Of a DNA stretch of 54,559 nucleotides, positions 8,644 through 17,300 are shown in pieces (position 1 is the stretch's first letter; the number at the start of each line of letters is the position of its first letter). Made by a program: the position numbers and the translations under genes. The DNA comes from an uncultured Roseiflexus sp. (GTDB lineage Bacteria; Chloroflexota; Chloroflexia; Chloroflexales; Roseiflexaceae). The notes under the pieces are model-generated. The model did no database searches. It saw nothing but the letters and a program-made list of their open reading frames with translations, and had not been told where the DNA came from. The stretch spans positions 1 through 54,559 of the forward strand of contig CALGYB010000047.1 of the NCBI GenBank assembly GCA_937935075.1, read 5' to 3'.

Positions 8644-9738
8644 ATGAACGCGCTCTTTCTCACACGTTACAGTCAGCGTGGCGGCAGCAGCCGCTATATG
8701 GTGCATCAGTACCTGCCCGCGTATGCGCAGGCTGGCATTGCCTGCACCGTCGAGCCGCTGTTCGACGACCGGTACTTCGAGTTCGGCGTGCTCGACCGTC
8801 CGACGGGGTTTGGCGACATTGCACGTCATAGTCTGTACTTTGCGCGCCGTGTTGCGCGACGGCTGCGGGTGCTGCTGAACGCACACCGCTACGATCTGGT
8901 GGTATTCGAGAAAGAACTGCTCCCCTATCTGCCGGATGGATTTGAAGCATGGCTGCGGCGACGCGGTGTGAAACACGTGGTACTGTTCGACGATGCAACA
9001 TATGCCTACTACCGACGCCATCCCTTTCCGCTGGTGCGCTGGCTGTGTCGCGGCAAGATCGAGCGCATCGTGCGCCACGCCACGCACGTGATCGTCTGGA
9101 ATGAGCATCTGGCAGGGTACATGCGCCGCCTGAACCCACGTGTTTCGGTCGTGAACAGCGGCGTGGACATCACCCGTTACCCGCCGAAGGATTATCGCGC
9201 TCCTCGCGCCTCGAAGCGGCTGGTCATCGGCTGGATCGGCACACCCAACGGCTTTCCCTACCTGCGATCGCTGGAACCGGTCTTCGGCGAACTGGCGCAG
9301 CACTACCCGCTCGAACTGCACGTCATCAGTTCGGTTCCCTACGTCAGCGCCCACCTTCCGGTCGTCAACCGCATCTGGAGCCAGGCAACCGAGGTGCAAC
9401 ATCTCCATGCGTTCGACATCGGGGTCATGCCGTTGCCGGACGATGAATGGACCCGCGGCAAGAGCGGCGTCAAAGCCGTGCAGTATATGGCGGTCGGCGT
9501 TCCGGCAGTGTGTTCGCCGGTTGGCGTGGCGCGCCAGTTGATCATGCACAACGTCAATGGCTTGCTGGCGGACAACCCGACCGCCTGGCGTTGCGCCCTG
9601 GCACGGCTGCTCGACGACCCGGCGCTGCGCGAGCGGCTTGGCATGGCAGGACGCGCAACGGTGGCGCAGTCCTATTCCATTCAATCGGTTGCCCCGCGCC
9701 TGACGGATATTCTGTTGCGGGCAGGGCGTAGCACATAG
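8644..9738 (+). CDS. glycosyltransferase family 4
   Basis: A 364-residue GT-B protein starting MNALFLTRYSQRGGSSRYM. The donor-side domain shows VIGWIGTPNGFPYL and DIGVMPLPDDEWTRGKSGVKAVQYMAVGVP, in which the E-x-x-x-G-K-S-G-x-K pattern is common in family 4 enzymes that act late in exopolysaccharide assembly. It follows the family 2 gene by 6 bases and is followed by another glycosyltransferase 12 bases on. Confidence 0.82.
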   Translation: MNALFLTRYSQRGGSSRYMVHQYLPAYAQAGIACTVEPLFDDRYFEFGVLDRPTGFGDIARHSLYFARRVARRLRVLLNAHRYDLVVFEKELLPYLPDGFEAWLRRRGVKHVVLFDDATYAYYRRHPFPLVRWLCRGKIERIVRHATHVIVWNEHLAGYMRRLNPRVSVVNSGVDITRYPPKDYRAPRASKRLVIGWIGTPNGFPYLRSLEPVFGELAQHYPLELHVISSVPYVSAHLPVVNRIWSQATEVQHLHAFDIGVMPLPDDEWTRGKSGVKAVQYMAVGVPAVCSPVGVARQLIMHNVNGLLADNPTAWRCALARLLDDPALRERLGMAGRATVAQSYSIQSVAPRLTDILLRAGRST

Positions 9739-9750
9739 GAGGCATATTCG

Positions 9751-10950
9751 ATGACCGTGCGAGTCGCGCATGTGACGACCATCGACCAATCGCTGCGCTA
9801 TCTGCTGCTCAATCAACTGCGCAGCATCACCGACGCCGGGTATCAGGTCACGGGGATTTCCGCGCCAGGACCGGATGTGCCTGCGCTCGAAACACACGGC
9901 ATTCGCCATATCGCGGTTCCACTCACACGGCGCCTGACGCCGCTCGCCGATCTGCGCGCGTTACTGTGCCTGTACCGCGTGTTTCGCCGTGAACGTTTCA
10001 CGATCGTGCACACGCACACCCCCAAACCAGGGCTGCTGGGCCAACTGGCGGCGCGTCTGGCCGGGACGCCGGTGGTAATGAATACCATTCACGGCTTTTA
10101 TTTCCACGAGCACATGCCGCCAGCGCAGCGACGGTTCTACATCACGCTGGAACGGATTGCGGCGCGGTGCTCTGATCTCATTCTTTCGCAAAGTAGCGAG
10201 GACCTCGACACTGCGGTTCGTCTGGACATTTGTCCACGCGAGCGGATTCAGTTACTCGGCAACGGCATCGATATCCGGCGTTTTGACCGGAGTCGGATCG
10301 ATCCGGCGCATCTGGCGCGCCTGCGTCAGACGCTAGGGTTGCCGCCGGGCGTGCCGGTGATCGGCTTTGTCGGTCGGCTGGTCGCCGAGAAAGGGGTGAT
10401 CGAACTGGCGCGCGCCGTGCAACAGGTACAGTCGCGGTTCGGTCCGGTCGCACTCCTGGTTGTCGGCGGCGTTGATCGCGAGAAAGCGGATGCGCTCACC
10501 CCTGAGGATATTCAGGCGGCAGCAGGAACGGCGACTTGCGTGTTTGCCGGCGTTCGCCAGGATATGCCAGACATGTACGCCCTGATGGACATATTTGCGC
10601 TGCCATCGTACCGTGAAGGCTTTCCACGCGCACCGATGGAAGCGTCGGCAATGGGGGTTCCCTGTGTTGTGACCGATGTGCGCGGGTGTCGCGAGGCGGT
10701 CGAGCACGGGCGGAACGGACTGCTGACGCCGCTGCGCGCTGTCGATGCGCTGGCGGATGCCCTGGAGCGCCTGCTGCGGGATGACCGTCTGCGTGCAGCC
10801 ATGGGAGACGCCGGGCGCAGCGTAGCGTGCGAACGCTTCGATGAGCAGCAGGTGTTTCAACGAGTGATCGGCGCCTACCGGCGGTTACTGCACGAGAAAG
10901 GACTCCCCGCGCCAGAGAGCGCGGCAATGCCCGCAACCAGCAGAGCATAA
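9751..10950 (+). CDS. glycosyltransferase family 4 (PglA/CapM-like)
   Basis: A 399-residue GT-B enzyme with a strong AGGAGG eight bases before its ATG. HTHTPKPGLLGQLAARLAGTPVVMNTIHGFYFHE is the region that sets apart PglA/CapM enzymes, which add the second sugar to an undecaprenyl-linked N-acetylated amino sugar; ALPSYREGFPRAPMEASAMGVPCV is the donor-binding E-x7-E region. Being next to a PglC-type transferase and a PglD-type acetyltransferase supports that role, but the exact sugar is not known. Confidence 0.82.
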   Translation: MTVRVAHVTTIDQSLRYLLLNQLRSITDAGYQVTGISAPGPDVPALETHGIRHIAVPLTRRLTPLADLRALLCLYRVFRRERFTIVHTHTPKPGLLGQLAARLAGTPVVMNTIHGFYFHEHMPPAQRRFYITLERIAARCSDLILSQSSEDLDTAVRLDICPRERIQLLGNGIDIRRFDRSRIDPAHLARLRQTLGLPPGVPVIGFVGRLVAEKGVIELARAVQQVQSRFGPVALLVVGGVDREKADALTPEDIQAAAGTATCVFAGVRQDMPDMYALMDIFALPSYREGFPRAPMEASAMGVPCVVTDVRGCREAVEHGRNGLLTPLRAVDALADALERLLRDDRLRAAMGDAGRSVACERFDEQQVFQRVIGAYRRLLHEKGLPAPESAAMPATSRA

Positions 10951-10954
10951 TGCC

Positions 10955-11575
10955 ATGTACCGTCGTCATCTGAAGCGCATCTTCGACATCAGCATCGCCA
11001 GCGCGGCGCTCATTGCGCTGGCGCCGCTGCTGCTGATCATCGCAGCGCTGGTGCGCCTGTTGCTGGGAGCGCCGGTGATCTTTCGTCAGCAGCGCCCCGG
11101 ATTGCACGGCAAACCATTCACGCTGCTGAAGTTTCGCAGCATGACCGACGCGCGCGATGCCGAAGGCAACCTGTTGCCGGATGATCGGCGGCTGACGCGG
11201 TTCGGGCGCTTTCTGCGCAGCAGCAGCCTCGACGAACTGCCGGAACTGATCAACGTCATCCGTGGCGACATGAGCCTGGTAGGACCGCGCCCGCTGCTGA
11301 TGGAGTATCTGGATCGCTACACCCCGGAGCAGATGCGGCGGCATGCAGTGCGCCCCGGCATCACCGGATGGGCGCAGGTGAATGGGCGCAACGCGATTAC
11401 GTGGGAGCAGAAGTTTGCGCTGGATGTCTGGTATGTCGATCATCTCTCGTTCTGGCTCGATCTCCGCATTCTGGCGCTGACCATATGGCGGGTGGCGCGC
11501 TGTGAGGGGATCAACCAGCGCGGGTGTGCAACGGTGACAATCTTTCAAGGAACATCGGAAGGCAGGTCACAATGA
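10955..11575 (+). CDS. initiating phosphoglycosyltransferase (PglC/WcaJ type)
   Basis: A 206-residue monotopic phosphoglycosyltransferase, the short PglC type without the extra transmembrane domain of WbaP. It has an N-terminal reentrant hydrophobic helix (residues about 12-36), the FKKLRSM-like LLKFRSM, the catalytic Asp-Glu dyad (SSLDELPEL) and the SLVGPRPLL motif. It transfers a sugar-1-phosphate from a UDP-sugar to polyprenol phosphate at the cytoplasmic face of the membrane and so starts repeat-unit synthesis. It ends in an ATGA overlap with the acetyltransferase gene, tying the two steps together. Confidence 0.9.
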   Translation: MYRRHLKRIFDISIASAALIALAPLLLIIAALVRLLLGAPVIFRQQRPGLHGKPFTLLKFRSMTDARDAEGNLLPDDRRLTRFGRFLRSSSLDELPELINVIRGDMSLVGPRPLLMEYLDRYTPEQMRRHAVRPGITGWAQVNGRNAITWEQKFALDVWYVDHLSFWLDLRILALTIWRVARCEGINQRGCATVTIFQGTSEGRSQ

Positions 11576-12249
11576 AGCGCGTATTGATCATTGGCGCCGG
11601 CGGGCATGCGCAGGTGGTCGCCGACATTCTCGTGCGCATGCACGAGACCGGCGCCGACCTGACGCCGATTGGCTTTCTCGACGATAATCCGCACCTGTTC
11701 GGCGAGTGGCGGCTGGGATTGCCGATCCTGGGACCACTCGCTTCCATCGACGCCGTTGATCACGACGCGGTTGTGATCGGCATCGGCGACAACCGGACAC
11801 GCCGGACAATCTACGAACGTCTGGCGGCGTGCGGCGAACAGTTTATCGTAGCGCGCCACCCGTCGGCAATTGTGGCGTGCGATGCCGTCATCGGCGCGGG
11901 GACGGTCATCGCAGCGCGGGCAATCGTGAATGCGGGAGCGCACATCGACGTGAATGTCATCCTCAATAGCGGCTGCATCGTCGAGCACCACAACCGCATT
12001 GGCGCGCATGCCCACATCGCGCCCGGCGCGACCCTTGGCGGCGCGGTCACCGTTGGCGAGGGGGCGCTGGTAGGGATTGGCGCGACGGTGTTGCCACAAC
12101 GCGCAGTAGGCGCATGGAGCGTAGTCGGCGGCGGCGCAGTGGTGACATCGTCGGTCGATAATGATCTGGTGGTCAGTGGCATCCCTGCGCGTCCGCACCT
12201 GACGCCCGGGCTGATGCCGGCGCAGCGCCGTGCGCGTGTGAGAGTATAG
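11572..12249 (+). CDS. sugar O/N-acetyltransferase (PglD/NeuD family)
   Basis: A 225-residue left-handed beta-helix acyltransferase. The N-terminal sugar-nucleotide-binding Rossmann half reads VLIIGAGGHAQVV, and hexapeptide repeats run from about residue 100 to the C-terminus. The catalytic histidine region is IVEHHNRIGAHAHIAPGA. In Campylobacter PglD this enzyme acetylates the 4-amino group of a UDP-4-amino sugar using acetyl-CoA. ATG at 11572 in an ATGA overlap with pglC-like. The 4-amino sugar it needs could be made by the CapD-like and DegT-like proteins encoded at 20528-23691 (inference). Confidence 0.85.
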   Translation: MKRVLIIGAGGHAQVVADILVRMHETGADLTPIGFLDDNPHLFGEWRLGLPILGPLASIDAVDHDAVVIGIGDNRTRRTIYERLAACGEQFIVARHPSAIVACDAVIGAGTVIAARAIVNAGAHIDVNVILNSGCIVEHHNRIGAHAHIAPGATLGGAVTVGEGALVGIGATVLPQRAVGAWSVVGGGAVVTSSVDNDLVVSGIPARPHLTPGLMPAQRRARVRV

Positions 12250-12448
12250 CGATCAACCGGATATTGCACAATCATTGCCCGTGTTGACCGTCTTGCGGCA
12301 GACGGTGGCTTCGACAAGCTCAGCCAACGTCCGCCGCTGACCCAGCCGTATCATCTCGCGCGCGGCAACCCAGCACGGTGGCTTCGACAGTCTCTGCCAA
12401 CGTCTGCTGCTCCACGTCCTTGATAGTTCAGGTATTGGTTGATCGCTC
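12248..12448. repeat. MITE-like repeat, copy A
   Basis: The left end (GCGATCAACC) and right end (GGTTGATCGCTC, 12437-12448) are inverted copies of each other. The same left arm, centre and right arm recur in reverse orientation at 15085-15213. Copy A has about 70 bases of extra internal sequence with a second copy of the GGCTTCGACA...GCCAACG core. It begins exactly at the stop codon of the acetyltransferase gene. No transposase is encoded, so it would be a non-autonomous element. Confidence 0.7.
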
Positions 12449-12808
12449 CATGAGATGCGCAGAGGATTTGCCGGTCGAAGGCGGGAAGGATAGGAGGAGT
12501 TCCCCGCTCTCTTAGTTTTGGCGCGAAGCGCCGCCCCTTGCAGTGAGCCTGCCGAACTGAGCCTGCCAAACCACGTCCGCACCTCCAATACCCCTGTTCG
12601 CCCTCACCCCCTGACCTCGCGAGTGGAGATTTTTTGGCAAGCCCCTGGATGACATCGCTCACTCCAGCGCATGCCCCCTTCTCCCACGAGAGGAGAAGGG
12701 AGCGGGGGGATGAGGAGAAAACAGGCATCGAGACAAGGCATACACCACTTTGCCGAAGTCAACACGAGCCGTTCACGCGGCTTGTCCGTAAGGCAACCAC
12801 GTCACTCC
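12449..12808. other. intergenic region with an inverted repeat
   Basis: No gene is supported in this stretch. It contains a 9-bp perfect inverted repeat CCCTTCTCC / GGAGAAGGG (12676-12684 and 12692-12700) of the CCCTCACCCCC-type repeat seen in many GC-rich genomes; it could act as a weak terminator or simply be a dispersed repeat. Confidence 0.4.
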
Positions 12809-12817
12809 TGGTATAAT
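12809..12817 (+). promoter_or_regulatory. extended -10 box, probable leaderless promoter
   Basis: TGGTATAAT, a perfect extended -10. Only 6 bases separate it from the ATG at 12824, so transcription would start at or within a base of the start codon. No -35 hexamer at 17 bp spacing and no Shine-Dalgarno are seen. Confidence 0.6.
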
Positions 12818-12823
12818 AATGAT

Positions 12824-13462
12824 ATGGTGTTGCGTCTTCCATCTGGTCGTCTATCGGCGCGCCGCACGCCCGGTTCCGAAATGATGATTGCTCTGATTCT
12901 GGTCATCGCAATTGTTGCGATCCCCTTTCTGGCTGCACCGTGGCTGATCATCGATGATGCCGCTGACACTGCGGACGCGATCATCGTCCTCGGCGGCGAG
13001 GCGTATCCGCCCAACCGCACCATTCACGCACTGGAACTCTATCGCCAGCAGCGCGCTCCGGTTGTGGTGTTTACCGGCGGCGCACAGCCCGGCAGACCGT
13101 CGGAAACGTCATCGGCGCAGGTAGCGCTGCGCTATGCAGTGGCGCGCGGATTGCCGCCAGACGTCACGCTCCTGGCGGATGGGGCGCAGAGCACCTACGA
13201 CGAAGCGACACTGGTGCGCGATCTGGTCGCCACTTACGGCTGGCGCTCGTTAGTGATCGTGACCGATCCCTATCATACCCGCCGTGCAGTGCGCACCTTT
13301 CGCGCCCTCATTCCCGAGGCGCACATCACTGCGAGCGCCGCGCCGTTTCTTGCGCCCTGTCCTGATCGCTGGCGGTGTGGCGCGCGCCTCTGGCGCTACG
13401 CCGCCAGTGAGCTGGTGAAAATGGGGTTCTACCGGCTGTATTATGACGTGCCGCTGCCCTGA
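12824..13462 (+). CDS. YdcF/DUF218 family membrane-anchored protein
   Basis: A 212-residue protein with one N-terminal transmembrane helix (MMIALILVIAIVAIPFLAAP) followed by the DUF218 fold: DAIIVLGGEAYPPNRTIHALELY, VVVFTGG, YDEATLVRD and SLVIVTDPYHTRRA, the last with the conserved T-x-x-x-H-x-x-R pattern. The family includes SanA and ElyC, linked to envelope integrity and lipid-carrier metabolism, which would suit its place beside a glycan operon. ATG 12824 is preferred because the -10 box lies just upstream and the preceding in-frame codons do not look like protein. Confidence 0.8.
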   Translation: MVLRLPSGRLSARRTPGSEMMIALILVIAIVAIPFLAAPWLIIDDAADTADAIIVLGGEAYPPNRTIHALELYRQQRAPVVVFTGGAQPGRPSETSSAQVALRYAVARGLPPDVTLLADGAQSTYDEATLVRDLVATYGWRSLVIVTDPYHTRRAVRTFRALIPEAHITASAAPFLAPCPDRWRCGARLWRYAASELVKMGFYRLYYDVPLP

Positions 13463-13550
13463 AGAAAGGGGCGGACGGTTTCACCCGAATCTCATCTGTT
13501 TCTCAGCAGAAACTCAGCAGACCGTGCAACTTTCCGAACAGGCTGCACGT

Positions 13551-13690
13551 TATACTGGTGTAAGAGCAAGACGACAGCGGCGGTCGTCTCAGGGCGTGGC
13601 AGACGCCCAACCGGACACCCTCCTTCGCCGCCCTCATTCGTCCTCTCTTATCCCCACCGGTCGTCGTTATGACGGCCGGTTTCCTCTTTT
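13551..13690 (+). ncRNA. candidate structured small RNA
   Basis: A TATACT -10-like box (13551-13556) is followed by three hairpins and a T-rich end without any open frame: stem AGACGAC/GTCGTCT (13569-13575, 13583-13589), stem GGGCGT/ACGCCC (13592-13597, 13603-13608) and a 10-bp terminal stem (13656-13680) followed by TTTCCTCTTTT. No plus-strand gene follows for 1.7 kb, so it is not an obvious leader. It could instead be the 3' untranslated region and terminator of the ydcF-like gene. Confidence 0.4.
13656..13690 (+). terminator. rho-independent terminator
   Basis: Stem 13656-13665 pairs with 13671-13680 (10 bp with one G-T pair, loop GTTAT), followed by a run of mostly T ending at 13690. It would end transcription of the candidate small RNA or read-through from the ydcF-like gene. 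Confidence 0.7.
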
Positions 13691-13715
13691 ATATCCAGAA
13701 AATCTCGCCGGGAGG

Positions 13716-13779
<64 letters not shown>

Positions 13780-13791
13780 TTGGACGGTCTC

Positions 13792-14232
13792 TTATTGATC
13801 CATCCTGTCATTGCGCACGATGATGCGCACCGGCGCTTCTCCGGCAAGCCAGAGGAGGAGGGTATTGACAATCGCAATGATCAGACCGCCGAGAAACGCC
13901 GACCAGAAACTATCGACGCGAAACTGCACCCCCAGACCACCGGCGATATAAGCGGTCAGTAAGAGCAAGAGCGCATTGATGACCAGCGTAAACAGTCCCA
14001 GCGTCAGCAGCACCAACGGACAGGTCAGCAGGGTCAGGATGGGGCGCAACGCCGTATTGACCAGCCCAAATACCAGCGCGACCAGCCCGATTTCCCAGCC
14101 AGGACCGACGAACTCGATACCGGGGACGACCTGAATAGCCACAAAGATCGCCAGCGACGTCACCAGCCAGCGCAACACCAGGCTGCGCGCCATCTGCCAG
14201 CGCGAGGGCGGTTGTGGCGGAGAGTCAATCAT
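13792..14232 (-). CDS. phage holin family 4-like membrane protein (YvlD-like)
   Basis: A 146-residue protein with four hydrophobic helices: VLRWLVTSLAIFVAIQVVPGI, GLVALVFGLVNTALRPILTLL, VLLTLGLFTLVINALLLLLTAY and FWSAFLGGLIIAIVNTLLLWLAG. The N-T-A-L-R-P motif between helices is the signature of the family often annotated as superfamily IV 4-TMS phage holin; members are ordinary small membrane proteins of unknown role and not evidence of a prophage. Its ATG overlaps the stop of the Uma2 gene (ATGA). Confidence 0.85.
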   Translation of the reverse strand: MIDSPPQPPSRWQMARSLVLRWLVTSLAIFVAIQVVPGIEFVGPGWEIGLVALVFGLVNTALRPILTLLTCPLVLLTLGLFTLVINALLLLLTAYIAGGLGVQFRVDSFWSAFLGGLIIAIVNTLLLWLAGEAPVRIIVRNDRMDQ

Positions 14233-14795
14233 GGCGAGAAGAGTGCATCGGTGGTAAAACTGACCTGCGGCAACATCACGGCGCCGATCCGACTGCCCGG
14301 CAAAATCTTTTGAAGCAGCGTGTATTCGCCTGCTGCCGGCATCGTATACTGCTCGACGATCTGCCTGCTGGCATCAACAAGCCAGACTTCGACAATCCCG
14401 GCGCGAGCGTAGCGCGGCAGTTTTTCCTGCTGGTCGTAAGCGAGCGACGTATCTGCGACTTCGATGATAAGCAGCACATCCTCTGGCGTGGCAAGGGCAT
14501 TGAGATAGGCATCCTCACGCGGACGCAGCAGAGTCAGATCGGGTTGGGGTTCGTTGTACTCGTTCAGCCGGATCGGGTTTTGCACGCTGACAATTGCATC
14601 ATTGCCCGCCAGACGCACCAGCAAAGCAGTGAGTCGATTGACCAGGCTCACGTGCCGCGCACCGATCGGACTCATCTCACGAATCTCCCCATCGATCAGT
14701 TCAACCCGGTCATCCTCGCGTAGCAGACCGGCTTCGCGCAAACGGGCGTATGCGTCAACCGTAAATCGGTAGCGTGTGACTGTTTCTGTCGTCAT
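14229..14795 (-). CDS. Uma2 family (DUF820) putative endonuclease
   Basis: A 188-residue protein with the full Uma2 pattern: DRVELIDGEIREMSP near the N-terminus, EPQPDLTLLRP with the PD dyad, LLIIEVADTSLAYDQQEKLPRYARAG with the E-x-K-like segment, and VEVWLVD. The fold is a PD-(D/E)XK nuclease, but function is unproven; the family is massively expanded in Cyanobacteria and Chloroflexota. I place the start at 14795 (MTTETVTRYRF); the longer in-frame extension runs into repeat DNA. It forms a two-gene unit with the holin-like gene. Confidence 0.88.
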   Translation of the reverse strand: MTTETVTRYRFTVDAYARLREAGLLREDDRVELIDGEIREMSPIGARHVSLVNRLTALLVRLAGNDAIVSVQNPIRLNEYNEPQPDLTLLRPREDAYLNALATPEDVLLIIEVADTSLAYDQQEKLPRYARAGIVEVWLVDASRQIVEQYTMPAAGEYTLLQKILPGSRIGAVMLPQVSFTTDALFSP

Positions 14796-14834
14796 GGAAT
14801 CACTCTTGACCGCCAGCACATTGCCTGCGTGCGT

Positions 14835-14843
14835 ATGATACCA
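14835..14843 (-). promoter_or_regulatory. extended -10 box of the uma2-holin unit
   Basis: Reads TGGTATCAT on the minus strand, 39 bases before the ATG at 14795. It matches the extended -10 pattern seen before other genes in the window. Confidence 0.4.
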
Positions 14844-15084
14844 TGCCAGACGATGCGGTGTTGCAGCGTCACGGTTCACGGCATACGCCTGATGGCATAG
14901 GGCGCGCATTATGCATTGTCTCGCGCTGCATCGCTGACTCCGGCAATCCGCCGGCGCGTTGGATGAACTCCTCCGCGCGTTGCTGCTCGACCCGAAGGCC
15001 ACTGCGCGGAGACGTTCGCAGCGCTGATGGGCACGGACATCAGCCTGGCAGCCCTGTGCCGCCATGTTGCGCATCCTCATTATG
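14844..15084. other. intergenic region, nothing recognised
   Basis: Between the uma2 promoter and the second MITE-like copy I see no protein-like frame or regular repeat. Confidence 0.3.
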
Positions 15085-15213
15085 GAGCGCTCAACCAAAA
15101 CCTGGACAATCAAGGATGCGGAGCGGCTGACATTGGCTTCGACAGGCTCAGCCAACGTCAGCCACAAGCCGGTCAACACGGGCAAGTGTTGCGCAACATC
15201 AGGTTGATCGCTC
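15085..15213. repeat. MITE-like repeat, copy B (inverted relative to copy A)
   Basis: Bounded by GAGCGCTCAACC (15085-15096) and GGTTGATCGCTC (15202-15213). Read on the minus strand it matches the outer parts of 12248-12448 base by base with about 85% identity, including the internal TTGCCCGTGTTGACCG and TGGCTTCGACA/TGTCGAAGCCA core. Confidence 0.75.
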
Positions 15214-15415
15214 TATAAGCGCCCGACGGCTGAAGCCGCAGGCTCCTGTTGCGAATCCCGCCTGCGGAGGAGGGCGCGAGTAATGCGGAATTCCTGTCGC
15301 AAAGACCATACCGACAATAACGGCTTTTTGATACAGACTCTTTGCGCCTGCGCGCCTTTGTGTGAGTTTACCAGATAGCACTGGACTGAACCGGTCTCTC
15401 GATGATGCCCCGCTT

Positions 15416-16132
15416 ATGTCAAACGATTCGATGGGTTCCGAACAAATCGTGTCACTTGCCGGAGAAGACGTGTGGCTCCTCCCGGAGCGCGCCATTTTCT
15501 GGCGGCGCACTGCCACGCTGATCATCGCCGATCCGCATATCGGCAAAGCAAGTGCATTCCGCACCGCATCAATCGCTGTGCCGGAAGGAACAACAACCGC
15601 CGATCTGGATCGCCTGAGTCAGGCTATTGCCCATTGCAATGCGCAGAAAGTCATTATTCTGGGCGATCTGCTGCATGCGCGCAGCGGACGCACTGCTGCA
15701 ACCATCGCAGCGTGTGCGAAGTGGCGGGAGCGCCACGCCGATCTTGCCCTGTTCCTGGTGCGCGGCAACCACGACGCGCACGCCGGCGATCCACCGAATG
15801 CTTGGGGGGTCGTCTGCATCGATGAGCCATGGCATCTGCCGCCCTTTGTCATGTGCCACCATCCCAAAGCACACGCCGATGGGTACACGCTCGCCGGACA
15901 TCTCCATCCTGCCGCCCGTTTGACCGGCGCCGGCAGGCAACGCCTGACTCTGCCCTGTTTTTGGTTTGGCGCGCAGGTCGGTGTGCTGCCGGCGTTCGGC
16001 AGTTTTACCGGCGCAACGGTTATTGCTCCTGAGTCGGACGATCAGGTGTTTGTCATTGCTGATGCTGAGGTGGTTGCAGTGTCGGGCGCGCCACGCGGAA
16101 CGGCGCCAGCGCCACGGGAGCGACGCCGGTAA
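15416..16132 (+). CDS. pdeM: ligase-associated-type metallophosphoesterase (PdeM-like)
   Basis: A 238-residue calcineurin-like phosphoesterase with all metal-binding motifs in order: ADPHIGK, GDLLHA, RGNHDA, CHHPKAH and AGHLHPAA. The AERAIFWRRTATLIIADPHIGKA start is typical of PdeM, which is often encoded with a DNA ligase, an exonuclease and an Lhr-like helicase; none of those is nearby here. ATG 15416 or ATG 15431 could be the start, as neither has a good Shine-Dalgarno. Its last 80 bases overlap the convergent oxidoreductase gene. Confidence 0.85.
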   Translation: MSNDSMGSEQIVSLAGEDVWLLPERAIFWRRTATLIIADPHIGKASAFRTASIAVPEGTTTADLDRLSQAIAHCNAQKVIILGDLLHARSGRTAATIAACAKWRERHADLALFLVRGNHDAHAGDPPNAWGVVCIDEPWHLPPFVMCHHPKAHADGYTLAGHLHPAARLTGAGRQRLTLPCFWFGAQVGVLPAFGSFTGATVIAPESDDQVFVIADAEVVAVSGAPRGTAPAPRERRR

Positions 16133-17300
16133 GCGCCGCTTCCGCCAGCAACTGCCCAAAGCGCATGCCAAACGGCATGCCGTGACCACAGAATCCGCCC
16201 GCCACCCACACTCCCGGCATCTCCGGCGCTGCATCGGCGACTGGCGCGTAGTCGGCGGTGAACGCCATCAACCCTGCCCATCGCCGCATAACGTTCAGAT
16301 TACCGATCTGCGGAAACAGGCGCGGCAGGATCTGTTCGATGGCTGCCATGACTTCCGGCGTCGGAACGGGTTCGGTGACGCCCACATCGCGCCCTGGAGC
16401 GTGGGCGCGGCACCCGCCGATCACGATAGAACCATCCGGCGTCTGATGCCAGTATTCGCCGGTAGGGGTCGCCGATGCGCCGATGCCCTGCTCGAAGACG
16501 CGCGAAATGGGGGCATACGCCAGCGCCTGACCGCGCACCGGCGTGATAACGTCGCGCAGTGCCGGAACCAGGTCGCGCGTCCAGGCATTGACGGTCACGA
16601 CTGCGGCGCCTGCTTCCACCACGCCATAGTTGGTGATGACGCGGACGTGACCGTTGTGTGGGACCACATGTGCCGCCCGTGCCATTGCCACACGCGCGCC
16701 ATGCCGCTGCGCCGCTGCGATCAATCCATAGACCAGCCGCGCCGAATGGAGTAGCGCATTCTCTGGTCCATACAACGCGCCGGTGATCTCTTCGCTCAAC
16801 GGCGTGCGGATCAACGCCTGCGTCTGCTGGCGATCAAGGAGTTCGGCGGCGAACCCATCGGCGCGCAGCGCAGCAATGTGGCGCTGGAGATCGACATACT
16901 GCTCTTCTCCCAACGCTAGCGTCAGATGCCCCGGTTCGCGATAGTCGCAGGCGATCTGTTCTTCGGCGAGCGTCTGCCGTAGCAGCGCGCGACTGTCGAG
17001 CGTGATCTGCATCATTGCGCGGGCTGTGTCGCGCCCCAGACGTGCGATGGCATCAGCATACCCTTCCGCCGTTCCAACCACGTGAAAACCGCCGTTGCGA
17101 CCGGTAGCGCCGTAGGCGGGCGCCGCCTGTTCGATCAGGAGCGGCGCAGCGCCGGCGCGCGCCAGAAAGTACGTTGTCGCTGCGCCGAAAAAGCCGCCGC
17201 CAACAACCACGATATTCGCAGTTGAGGGGAGATCAATCGGGAAAACCGGAGCAGGCGCCGTCGCCTGCCAGTATGACTGCGGATCGTGAGTGACGCTCAT
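16053..17300 (-). CDS. FAD-dependent oxidoreductase (DAO family)
   Basis: A 415-residue member of the glycine/D-amino-acid oxidase superfamily. The FAD-binding GxGxxG is NIVVVGGGFFGAATTYFLARAG (residues about 29-50), followed by the acidic ribose-binding Glu in LLIEQ. The C-terminal DAO signature is GVWVAGGFCGHGMPFGMRFGQLLAE. The overall layout resembles gamma-glutamylputrescine oxidase (PuuB) and related amine oxidases; the substrate is unknown. ATG 17300 is preceded by an ACGAGGGA ribosome binding site. The 3' end runs 80 bases into the convergent pdeM gene. Confidence 0.85.
   Translation of the reverse strand: MSVTHDPQSYWQATAPAPVFPIDLPSTANIVVVGGGFFGAATTYFLARAGAAPLLIEQAAPAYGATGRNGGFHVVGTAEGYADAIARLGRDTARAMMQITLDSRALLRQTLAEEQIACDYREPGHLTLALGEEQYVDLQRHIAALRADGFAAELLDRQQTQALIRTPLSEEITGALYGPENALLHSARLVYGLIAAAQRHGARVAMARAAHVVPHNGHVRVITNYGVVEAGAAVVTVNAWTRDLVPALRDVITPVRGQALAYAPISRVFEQGIGASATPTGEYWHQTPDGSIVIGGCRAHAPGRDVGVTEPVPTPEVMAAIEQILPRLFPQIGNLNVMRRWAGLMAFTADYAPVADAAPEMPGVWVAGGFCGHGMPFGMRFGQLLAEAALTGVAPVALAPFRVARPTLQPPQHQQ

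Noticed and set aside
8083-9909. 608-codon minus-strand frame opposite two glycosyltransferases
   Set aside because: Shadow of GC-rich coding DNA; no motifs, while both plus-strand genes are complete.
12449-12808. N-terminal extension of the ydcF-like gene
   Set aside because: The upstream in-frame codons cover an inverted repeat and the promoter; the membrane helix fits a start at 12824.
13792-14232. Prophage holin
   Set aside because: The protein belongs to a chromosomal membrane family that only carries the holin name; no other phage gene is present.
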